The notes below the pieces were generated by a model that was not told the origin of the DNA, did no database searches, and worked only from the letters and a program-made list of their open reading frames with translations. 64,000 nucleotides of DNA from Triops longicaudatus (Eukaryota > Arthropoda > Branchiopoda > Notostraca > Triopsidae), in the NCBI GenBank assembly GCA_022885665.1, contig JAGQDJ010000633.1, forward strand, positions 1,794,653-1,858,652. Reading direction: 5' to 3'. Below are positions 13,601-25,600 of the stretch, one piece after another. A program made the position numbers and the translations under genes. Positions within the stretch are counted from its first letter, which is position 1. Each line of letters begins with the position of its first letter.

Positions 13601-16600
13601 TACTAAAAGAAAAGTGCTGTCCCTTTTATCACTGCAACTTTTCCCCCGTGCTCTTATTTTTTTCGGGTCCCCCTTTCCCCCAGCTTTTCAAGTATCAGAC
13701 GATATATTTATTCCTCCATTTGGGTATCAGGGGGATGCGCGTTTAGCAAATAAAGGCAAAGCTTTTCTATGCTTCTAAAACGCCGAAAAGAACGCGAAGC
13801 TCCAAGTTTTTCTTCATTTCCATCTGCAACAATCGTGGCTGAACGACTTCGCTTCATAATGCACTAAGGCTATACCCATATACCAGTTTCCAAGAACTAA
13901 AGAACTGGAAGTTCGCTTGTCACTTTTGTGCTGCTATTGCCACGCAAAAACAAAATTCGGATATTAGGAGACAATTCCCAAACATAGACAGCGAATGAAC
14001 CGTCCGTTCTCATTCCAAATTTTAATATCCGAAAAAAAGAAAAAAAAGGCGACATGACTTCGTTTGCACTCCACGTGTAGTCTGCCCGCATTTCCCTTGA
14101 TCTGTTTAGCTTAGACATACGAAGTGTGTTAGCCAGCTACGGTATCTTAAACCCCACCAATAAATTTGTAACGAAATAAAAGTAAATAATATAATTTTAA
14201 AATAAAAACACATTTTTTAACAAATCGTAAATATTGAACTTTCTTAAATCTAAGCACTGAAACTAGAATAAGTAAATAAATAAAAAATAAAACATGAATA
14301 CACCAAAATTTATTAAAAAAGTCACCTTAAATTGGTCGTTCAAAGCTTGAAAAGACAGGTGCTACAAACGAGTAATATACTAGCCCTTTTATCCGGGCTC
14401 GCTAAAATCTATAGAGCTACAGAGTACCATTGTAGTCTATCTATAGAGTACGGTAGTATAACATCCTTTCATGCAGAAAAACAAGAAAGGAAAACTTATT
14501 GGTACAAGTTTCACAGTGAAAAATCCAAAAGTTGTCTTCATGTATGGTGTGCTTGCCAAGTTTCTGAGTTTCGTTATAAAGGATATATTGGTAAAAGTTT
14601 GAAAAAGTCTCATATTTCATTCATATACTTCAGCAGCCTTATCTTTTCTCAGGTCAAGCCAAGAAGAAAAGGTTTTCAGGTCTATGCACTCCACGACCAC
14701 TTTTAGGTAAGGTCAAGTGGAGTGCACTCTGTATGGCTTATATTGAACCCTTAATCCACCGTAAAGCGGGGCTTGCTTAGACTTGACCTGGGTTTGGACC
14801 TGGCTCTTGCACAGACCTGTTTTTAAACAAAACTGGTTTCCTTGTCATTTCTGTATGCAGTTGAACCCAAAGACAAAAAAAAAAATCTAAGGACTCACAT
14901 GGGCGAATTAGCTGCGGAGAATACGCGAAACAAAAACTACACAAAATAATAATAATATAAAATAATAAAAAAGTGAATAGTACGTTCTACACCCCCAGTT
15001 TACACTTTGAAAATGATATAAAGTTCCATAATTAAAAAACAATAATGAAACGGGTGATTTTGCCGTCACAAAATCATTTCGGGCATATGGCAGCAATTAG
15101 TGCATTTCCGGTGCCTCCAAGCATATTAGTTTCACCTGTGACAATAAGCTTATGATAATAGTGTACTACCGTACTCGATATGATTGCGATAATCGCCAAT
15201 AATGCAGCAGTATGCCAGAAATTAATCAAGTGTGTCAATATCACATTTTCCTTACTGTTTTGAGAGATTTTTATATTCATGTGTAATGTTTGAAACGTAC
15301 GCGGTTTGTATTGAGTGGTACGTATTAATTCCTTTTTAAATTTCTATGCCCTATCTTATTTCCGTCGATACTTTTACTTTCGCATCTTCTTTCCCGCTGT
15401 CCTTTTTATGAAGGAGATCAAAATGCGGCGCACAAATTTAACGTAATACTGTAACCAAGGACGTACCCAGGGGGAGGTTAAAGTGTTGAAAAATCCTGGG
15501 TATGGCCTTGACAATAGAACTCTGATTTTGCCAACCCCGATCACTGAAATTCCCAATAATATAAACCCATTCGACAAAATTTTTCTTCACTGACAATAGG
15601 TTCTAACGTCGATTCTCAAGCACTTACTCGCGGTAATACATGTATAACATTTCCCATTATGGGTTCGATTAGTATTTAATTTTTTATCTCCCGAATGCAT
15701 GCTTCTGATTTCGTTTATTACACACATTGTCAACTAGCCTCCGGTGCCCCATCGGTTGTACAATAATGTAAATTAAATTATACTATAATCAAAATGTAAA
15801 ACGGTAAATAATATAAGTTGACATAAAAATAACAGAATCTAGGGCTTAAGCTTTAGCTCGATAGTATTTTCCAAATTACAACTTCCCCGTCGTTAAGTTT
15901 TTCGGAAAATGCAGGAACCCTTACAAACCGGATAAAAGGGCTCTTACTCTACTAACCTATAAGATATGTATACAGTAGTGAAACTATGACTCGATTTAGA
16001 AGCCTTTTGCTTAAATAAATTTGTTTTATGTACCCTCTTAGTACACGTTAGCAAAAATGGTTTAACGTAGAATATACCCGAACTCCATAAATGCTTTTCT
16101 TACTGTCTTCGCTCCGCATTGCTATTACGAATATGATCGGCGTAAAAATTCTCGTAAATTATCCTGCATTATCTCATGTCTCGATGGATATTACGCTCTA
16201 CACACGCGGTGGTCATTCCCATCCGGAAGACAGCTGTACTTATTTAACTATTTAAAAGCGGCCGGCCCTGGACACCAAGGGATTAATTCATGGACTAAAC
16301 AAAGAAACGTTATATGAACCGGTCACCAATAAGGTGCAGACTGTCCTTCCTCTCCCACACTGGGATAATAGGATAGAGCAACTCTTTTATTCCCTCTTTC
16401 TCAGTAGCGTCGCCTGACCGATAGTGACGCATAGATGACGATAGGCCACAGATGACGATAGCTGATATAGAGCTTTAGTTGCATATTTCATGACCCAAAA
16501 TTACTAACCCCGCAAAAGCAGTAGCATAGCACGAAGAAGACATAAAAATTAAATTTACAAGACATGCTTGTACTTACGGGGCGTCGTTTTGAAGAGTGCT

Positions 16601-19600
16601 CTCGGGTCGATGTAACAATGATCCATGTGTACATAACAAAGCGGCGCAACTAACGGCTATCACCGGGTCGCGTCGAGTAGGATCTCTGTTAACGATGTGA
16701 AAACCACAAACAATTAGGCAAGTGGTTGCAAATGCAAGGCCCCATAACGATTCCAATGACACTATGCCATGCTCCTTCGCTCCTTCATATACTACCACTT
16801 CAAATGAATAAGGTTAACCCAGCTAGCGACCTTCTTAAGTTTTTTCCCTTTGCGAATACAGTCGCTTCGCCATAATCCGACTAGCATCATTTATTCACTC
16901 TTAACTGTCTGCAAGTTTTTTTCTTGCCCGTCTCTCGCTTCTTTTTTTCAGCTTCTATGGGGAAAATAGGCCATAAGGTGAACTTCGGCTCAGGCTTTGG
17001 TCTTTTCGTTCTAATTTACCACAACCTCCTTACCATGACAGTTTTCTATAATGAGTTGTTCAATAAGTGTCTCGATAATACAAATATTTTTTATGCATTC
17101 GCACGAAAATTGTCGAAAAGGGCTTTCTGGCTGAAAGTTGTATTTCGTACGTACAGACGTAGCGTACAGAGACCACGAATGCTGCATCACTCGTTTCTCC
17201 CAAAATTTTCTTTTCGAGCCACGGACAAACAATAAATTGAGAATATATTTCTTTCTTTTTTCAGTAACCACACTTTTCCTTCAAAACTTGACTACATACG
17301 TAAAAATAATTTTTGTTTTTCTAAACGTTTTGCTTTTAGACGTTCCATTTATTTCTATTTTACATCTGCTTCTGGAAATAAATTCAAGCCGTTAGTATTT
17401 TCCAAGGACGGCTGGAAGGATATAGCTATATAATTAACCTTTTTGCGGCAAAGACATCCCATAATACGAAGATGCCGGCTGAGGCTCACGAGTACTACAA
17501 CTAAACGCATTCTTTATGTAGCCTAGTTCTCCTACAGACGCAAAATGAAATTAAGATCAGACGAAGAACATGCTGAAAATCAGAGCTCACTAATGTAACG
17601 CCTGTGACTTAAAACTTTATTTTTTTTTTAAAAAAAAAAGAGGTCATGATTTCGAATATCTATTTGAAGCCTGAGCTCACAAACAAGAAAAGCTTTGTCA
17701 TTCAGAATTGTACAGCAAATCCAAATGGTACTTGTGTTTCCTCGTCACTCCTTCTTTTCTCACTTTATCTAACTAGCCACTCTGATTATCACTCTAACTA
17801 CCAACTCGGCTCTCATATCGAGCCAAATAAGTTTCATGGTGACACTCGGGAAACAAATTCTTAATTCACTTCAATGCCGGTGATTCCTCCTGTTCATTTT
17901 TGTAATTTCCTTACGCTGCAGACAAATTGGTTCATGCTATGAAATCCATTATTTTTTTACTTCCGGTATCTCAAACAATGTCACACTCATCAGCGCTCTT
18001 CAGTTGCTCAAAAGGCTGTATTGCCTGAAATGGAGACAAAGAGAAAACGGGGTAGGTGCGCATAGTGAGGCAATACAGGCTAACGATGGCGAGTTATCAA
18101 ACAAGAGCTATACTCAAAACAAAACACAACAAAACACAAAACAAAAAAGCGAAAAAAGTACAATTGATGACTCTCACAGTACTGGCCCTTCATCTGCTCA
18201 CCTTAACTGTTCGTAGAACCCGTGGATCATTAATAGGTCACTTGCATGCGCCACCCGCCCCCCACGTGAAAAAAAGGCAAAACTCCCAGCAAATAACGAA
18301 ACAACGCATTACGACTCCATGTTAATTTACCGTAAAGTAATAAAAGAAGTTATCAATCTCGGATACATCGATCATTTTTTTTTAAATAAAGTATCTTCCA
18401 AATGAGGCTTGAAAAAGCAACTTCGCCTTTCTCAGTTCCTTTTAACCCTAAAAAAATGCCGAAAGAGTTACATACGATATGTTCTAGGCCTACATGTGAC
18501 GACGCTCTTTTCCACCGATCCTGACATGACAAATAAACGATACTCTTCTTAGAAGAACTCATCAAATGGAAACCAGGAGCGGAAAAGAAACACAACAAAA
18601 CAATACGAGATAAGTATTAATTCTTTTTTCATCCCAGCTGAGACACTCCCAATATGAATTTCCACCCTCGCCCGAAAGAAAGGCGAAGAAAACGTCTGGG
18701 CCTTTCCTTAAAGGTAAAACCCTCTCCTAATAAAGCCAAAAGACCATCGACGGAATCTAGAACCCATTTCTGACGCAAGTCTTGCAGCCGAGCATCACAG
18801 GGAGCTTAAAGCCCTGTGGCTGGAACTTGGATGGGCCAAAAGGCTCATACGGGCCATTAGCACAGCGGGGAATCGGTCTGCCAAAAAATTCACGCTCATA
18901 AATCAAGTCCTGCATTTCCTGTTAGGACGTACGACTTTGTTGCGACCAAGCGAACCCTATGCACAGCCAGAATCAATTGGGAAAAGGTCATCTCCGTCCG
19001 GCGCCGTTCGTTAGCCAGTCCAAAAATTCTGGCAACTGAAAAGACCCAAATATTTTACGTCAGTCTCTCTTCAGAAAACTTCCCGGTTTTCGGCAAACTA
19101 CTTCTCAAAATTCCCCAAAACTTGCACGCGATAATCCCAGGGGACAACTCGATTAAAATGGACCTTTTTTTCTAGCACCGTAGGCATGGAATTTTCCGTG
19201 ACAGAAAACCTTGGGGGGCAATGGTGGTCCCCCCTTTTTGCTTTTTAATGGGATGAAGTACGAATATCTCCTCATAGTAACGAATTATAAAAATTCTGTG
19301 TTAAAAACCTTAGGCCGAGAACTCGTTCCGTGTTGTTTGGTATGGTGCCTTACAGGCTCCCGACAGTATAGAAGAGGGATTGTGTCTGTCGAGCAAGAGA
19401 AATGGGGGTGTGATGCTAACGAGAGCTGCACGCAGTCTGATGCCTTCATGGCTCATGGCTTTGCAATCCAACAAAAGCCTCACGTGGGGTTTCCAAAATA
19501 AGCTTAGATGCCTATAATGGGGACATGGGAAAATAGAGGATCAAGCCGGCGCTATAACGACTATTGCAGCACAGCAGTAGCCCGTTCGCGTCCCATATAC

Positions 19601-22600
19601 CCGCAGCTCTAAACTAACATTTTTTAGTCCACATTTTTAACGGGCGTTTTGCAAGACCAAGCGTTCTGGACGGGTATTTCAGCAGTTATGTCTTAAAGAT
19701 TATAAATTCACGACCTAGGATAAAGCGAGGACAAATGTCTCACACGCGTGTAAAAGTCCTTTCATCAAGCCTCGGCTGGATAAGATCTTAGATTGGATAA
19801 GTGAAAGGCTTGTTAATCTGAAAAATAACAAACAATCGTAATTAAGCGTAGCAGACAGGCATAACAAGTAAGTGGATGTTTTATGCAGGTGTTGTATTTT
19901 TGTATAAAAGCCTTTCCGATTTCAAAGCTTAATTTATAAGGCTCGACAAGTGATATCAGAACCTGAGTTCATGCGATAACTATTTTTCATTTTATTTTTT
20001 TTCTCGTCCCTTATTTTATTATATCAAAATTTTAAAATGGTATCAGTTTCATTCGGGACCAGTCATTTTCAGTTATTTTTATCACCTGGTGGTATTTCTT
20101 AAATTATTTGAAAGTTTTTTTAATACCTAAAAATCTTAAGTTCAACAATTATTTTCAAAAGATACTTGTATAATTCTACCTTAACAAAGATCTAAAAAAA
20201 ATTAGAGAATGTGTGAAATGCCTAACATCAACAATGCTATATAAGGGACGCAAGAGCCATGGAAACAGCACTTTCAATCTTGAATGTTTTCCTGCATACC
20301 ACCACAACGTACTGTGGAAGTGATCGTCTTCGCAAAAAAATTATGCTTATAAATACTTCGTAAGATTAGCTTATGAAGTAAAATAATGAGTAATTTTCTA
20401 AACACAATTATTTTTTTTATTTTTGCGGTCTCTAAGTTTCCTAGAACGGGGAAAATAAATCACAGAGAGTTGACTGCAATAAAATAACTCCACTAGCAGA
20501 AATATTCCCTAGTCAATAATTTCGGTACGAATTAAGTATCCACGGAAAAGAATTGCAGGTAAATATGGGTCTTTAATTAGGAAAGGAAAGAGGTGTATTG
20601 TGCAGTGTCCCGCAATCCGGCTGTCCGTGAAAATTGAAAAGGACGGAGAATCTGAATGGTACGGTTTTGTAAGGTTACCAGTCATGGAAATCTGTGGGGC
20701 GGTTAAAACGAGGCACTTGAAATAGGGGGTCTGACATTTACGATCATTTTATCGCACCGGCTCAGTGGTTATACGGCGGTGGTAATAGTGCGGCTGACGT
20801 AACAGTAGCAAAATGGACCTTTTTACGATTTGCCTAGGTGTTTCTTTTCCATTCCACAGCTCTTTATCCCCCGCGTTTGCACACGAGACCCTTGTAAGAC
20901 CCTTTTCAGCAGCCCCTTTCCAAGGCGACTTTTGTACTTTTTTACATTCATCCCTACACACGTGGAGGCTACTATGGGGGAAATCCACGTGGCAAACCTA
21001 AACAAGGTTTGGGACATTTACAACAATCGTATCACCGACAAAACAGCAGTGTTAATATCCCAACAGCGCGTAAATCAGTTTTTCTCAAGTCGCATTTTTT
21101 TCAGTGTCTGAAACCCACTTTTAGCTGGAGCTCCAGTAAAGAAAAAAACCTTAATTGTGCCGACACAATGCAAAGTAAGCACACTTCTTAAAAAGCAAAA
21201 AAGGAGACAATACAGTGATGGATGGTTAAAATCAGCAGGTTGCTAATATCGTATTGCTTAAGTGAACTAACTCAGCTCGCATGGCATGATCGCTACAAAA
21301 AGCTCATTTGTAGCGCTCGTTTCACTTTTGTGTCGACCAAACAGCCTGAGCTGACCTTCCAATCCCATTTTTCTATCCTGCAGGGAAAAAACTAAACGGG
21401 AAACAAAAAAAGTGTTGGCAGACCAAAAACTCAAAAAGTGAGGAAACACTCATTATGGGTGTGATTTTTGATTGTCACGATTTGGGAGTCGCGAGAAGGG
21501 AGTTAGCTCAAACGCCATTAAGTGAGCTGATCGCGAGTATTTTTCCTAGCGGGCAACCCTACTCATCGACACGAATTCTTCGTGCAGAGGCATAAGCTTG
21601 CTTTCTCATTAGACGATTGAGGGGACTCGTCAAAGACAAAAGTCTGGGTCCATCCTTGTCGCGAGTCTGATGGCGCATATCCTAATGAATGTCGTCGTTA
21701 AAAAAGTGCAATCAGTACGAAAAGAGAGTTGTCAGCGAAATGGAAAAAAAAACTTGTCTAGAAATATGGCAAGAACACACTACAGTGAAGCATCTAAGCT
21801 ATGCACGGAAAAGCACGGGACGCGGGGGAAAAAATGAGGGCTTAACATGCACACAATCTTGGGTTTGAGCCTAAAAATTCACGCTTCCTTTTCTCTTTCT
21901 ATATTTTTTACGCCTTTTTCTTTTTTTTTCTCTCTCCTTTTCTCTCTTTTCCTACGCTTTTTCTGAACTCCTCCAACTCGACTCGGCTCATTCTATCAAA
22001 GGAAAGCCATTTAATTTTAAGAAACTAATCCCTAACACACATCCACGCATATAACCCCGGCCGGAGCGAAATTGAAGGAAACAGGCAAGCAGGGCAAACA
22101 GGACAGGCTTGTGCCAATTATCAAAAAAGATGCATTGGCCTGAAAATAACTCAAGCCTTTACCTCCCCGTACCAAAATAAAATGCAAATTGGGAGGCTGT
22201 AGTGGTGTGTGTGTCCGTCCAACGCAACACCACCATCGTAAATCTCTACCGGTGTTGGCTATCACCCTTCAAATCAAATGCTTTGCCAAGATTTACGATC
22301 TTTAATCCCCTCCGCACTCATCAAAGGCATGAGATGTCTGCTCCTTCCAAACACATGGACAATTTGAATACCTGAACGCCTCATTCTCTTTCCAGCTACC
22401 CGGAGCTTGTATTCATAATCTAACCCGCCTAGTGAAGCAAACTTTCGTCCGTAATCTTCGCTGCCAAACTACATTATTAAATATCCATGAGCGGGAACTC
22501 CGCTTCTTTCACCCGTTTTTTTTTCTCCTATTCTTCAGTCCGCTTCCCAGTGATCAAAAGGTATTATTAGGGAAACGTAACTATAATAACACGCGAGGAG

Positions 22601-25600
22601 TAGCTGGCGACGTTCTAAAATCCCCGGGATGAGAAAACAGAATCCTAGTGAGGATGGCCAGAAATTGCCTACCCGGAATGGTCATAGCTGCGATCTGGAT
22701 GTGACGCCGCTCTAAGCCTACTGAAAGCTCTCAGCATGAACCAGCATTTCGCCACCATCGACTCTTTCTCGCTTTTAATACGCTTTCTGTTTCCTTTCAT
22801 ACGTAACTTAAAATTCCCTTCTCCGTTTTCAAGCGTTTATCGAATAGCCAAGAACTAACGCTGTACCGTTATTCTCATTTTTTTTTCTACATACTACCTC
22901 CACTCTTAACCAAATACGAATCGGAACACTCTTTCGGCAGATCACTTTTAAACGAATAAAACCCAGACCGTGGAACTCGAAAATTATCCCATGACAAGAC
23001 ATCTTCTTGCAGCGTGGGTTACTAATGCAAAAGCGTAATCAAATCAAGGGCGGTCTCCAAGACAACAGTTACAAAAAAAAAAACTCCACTTCGAAACCCC
23101 AAAACGGATACACGAAGGAAGACGACGTCGCGGACGCCAGCAGGGCGCCCATGCCATCTTGAATACCACACAGGGAGTAAACCCCTTGTACAGGCCTCAC
23201 ACTAGTCCATTCTCCAATCTTCCCAGCTCTTCAGAATCCAAAGTTCTTATTTTCTTTAGATTTCCTTATTTTCTGGTCCATTTTTCCTTTTTTCTAACAC
23301 ATAAGAAAAACGACGTCAAGGTAAACAAAAAGAATCCTATAACTTTCGTTTGGCAAGGGTTTAGCAATAAGAGGGCGAAGCAAAGGGTTTCCGTCAAGAT
23401 CTCAGCTTGGGCTTTGGTTTTGGAACTCGGACTTGCCTGACATGGTCGCACAAGAAATCCTGATTCCGGCCGCCCTTTCTTACTGAGAACTTCCAGGAAA
23501 AACAGTACAGACATTCATTTAAAAAAGATGAACGTTTGTCGACTCAGCTCGACGAGCAAAAATATGCACGTGAAGTCCTAAAACTAATTGGACACGACAA
23601 TGTTTGCCAGCCGTTAGTTGCAACTCAAAAAGCGCAATCCGCTTATATGGTAAGCATGACTGTTTGTTGGACTGGATAACCAGAAACTCGTGTAAGTATG
23701 CAGGGCATTAACAAGAAGATACGCCATCAAGCTGTTAAAAACACGCTTTTTCAATGCCTGCTTCAACTATGTATCCGAGGAACTCTGTAAGCGAGGCATG
23801 ACCTGGGCATACGAGCAATCTTGCCCGAAATATGTTTTATATGAAAACTAATGTAATGAAAGACTTGTCACTCCCACAAAACTGTGGTATCAAGGCAGGA
23901 TGCTTATTACAGTATTTTTTTGCGGTCATTGAAAAGCATTCTAATGACGTCTCGACAAAAGATTCTTCTCTTGCTGTCTTTCGTTGGTAAAAAAGCAAGG
24001 ATGGAGAGCTTGCTGTAGCGTGAATCACGACAAAAGAGTGCCGAGGCGACCCATCGGTCTTTCTGCCGTCAGCTCACGAAACTTGGGCGAAAATCAACAC
24101 CCGTACTCAGACCTCCCCACCCCACCCGCAATCCTAAAAAAAAAATCTTGGCAAACTTCATAAGACAACCAACTTCACAAAGTTTGTACATGTTTGCGTG
24201 TTTCTATTTCCATATTATGCGCCGATGAACGCAAAAAACACACAAGCGAATACTCAAGTTCACTGGTGGTAAGGACGATGGCGTTGAAGAGATCTTCTCT
24301 TCCTGTCTATTTTTTTTTTTAGTGCGAACAAAACCGAGGTCAAAAGTCTCTTCGTATAGCCGTTCCGCTTCAGTTCGCAAGTCTGCTACCAGACTCTGGA
24401 GTAGACAAACGATTTCAAATAAAAAGACAAACCCCGGAATGGTAAGATGCCTCATCCGTCAACGCTTGTAGCTTTAGGAGAAGCTGAAGGAACAGACATG
24501 GGTGCATTGGGTAAAACGCATAGCAAAAATGAACTCAAGTGTTTTTGATAACCACATTTTTTCGAAACCCCAAGGCATACACTTCTAACGTGATTTTTGT
24601 TTAACTTACCAAGTCCGACTTCAATAATGTCAAACCTTACCCGACTTACTAACATGAAAAGCTACAGGAGTACTTTCCCGTCGCTGTCTACTAAGTGTGA
24701 ATACACATCAGCCCGCCTTATTTAATTAAGACTAAGTGCTATAGATTGTCCCGCGGCTGAGATCCAAACTTGGGCTGGGCACGCGAAAGGGGCGAAATAT
24801 AGCTCTGTCCTCACTAATTTGTCTCTTTTAAGGGTCCTTAACTCAGAAATCTCCCTACCTTTCAAAATGTGTCGCAGTAATATTACAAAGCACGTCAAGT
24901 GTCTTGGTACAGTCTCGCTAGCATGCTGGAGCTTCTCGCCGTGTGCCATTATAATGTCATTAGTGTGGTGTGCAGTAAATTTGCGTGCCTTTTCTTCGCT
25001 AGCCCCACGATATTACCCAATTACAACGTGAATGAGTCCGCTGTGACCATATTTTGTCTGATAAGGTCACGTTCCTTCATTACCGGAACTACAATAAGAG
25101 CGTCTAGATGACAATTTACGCTACTTCTTTCTTCAGTCCAGAATTTAAAACCCTTCGGCACGGGTAAAACAATGAGACGAGCTTAATCTCCTTCCACACG
25201 AAATGACAAATTAGGTCTACAATCCTGCTCTTGCTCGTCGGTAAAATAATCCTAAGCTTTAGCTGACGATCAAGAAAACATAAACAAAAAGTAACAAACT
25301 AGTAATGAAAACTGCGGTAACTTACCTAACGAAAGCTCTCCAAGAATTCACAAAATCTTTCCCCAGTACATATACCATGTCGAGATTGGCGTTGTCCCAC
25401 GACGGACGATTTCGTCCCTTGTACAGGTCTGCTAAGATAGTTTTGTGCTCCAGCGCTAACTGCTTGTTTCTGAATTTCACTTCAGCTTCCTCGCATGCTG
25501 CACTCTACACAGAGAAAACAGGCCACAGTTAGAAGTTTTTTCCTTTCGATTTTTCAAATTTGTAAATTATTAAGCTACCTGGCACGCTTGGCAGGAAGTA

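Larger units (their letters stand above)
11577..16577 (-). other. Giant USP48 intron (about 5.0 kb)
   Basis: Donor GTAAGTAC follows the exon ending in QNDAP at 16578. The acceptor GAAAAAG precedes KALMPSD at 11576. An alternative AG five bases later does not keep the frame, which is why this acceptor was chosen. The intron contains the E2F-like pair and 86-codon frame at 12.37-12.70 kb, an inverted repeat at 14.69-14.73 kb and a tandem 12-mer at 16.43-16.46 kb. The rest shows no gene. Confidence 0.85.

Noticed and set aside
14332..14706. 124-codon plus-strand open frame
   Set aside because: No recognisable domain, no flanking splice signals, inside a USP48 intron. The length is within chance for A/T-moderate DNA of this size.
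15662..15680. GGTTCGA stretch considered as a tRNA B box
   Set aside because: No A box, acceptor stem or anticodon arm can be folded around it.
24722..24949. Minus-strand frame containing AHGEKLQ, at first taken as the missing USP48 LLCxHG exon
   Set aside because: The real exon is at 16578-16685 (PTRRDPV...LLCTHG), which matches the family on both sides and joins in phase. The 24.7 kb frame does neither.
1..25000. Left region as a block of foreign or viral DNA
   Set aside because: Conserved USP48 exons at 1.7-3.5, 11.4 and 16.6 kb show it is intronic host sequence, and no viral, phage or transposase reading frame was seen.
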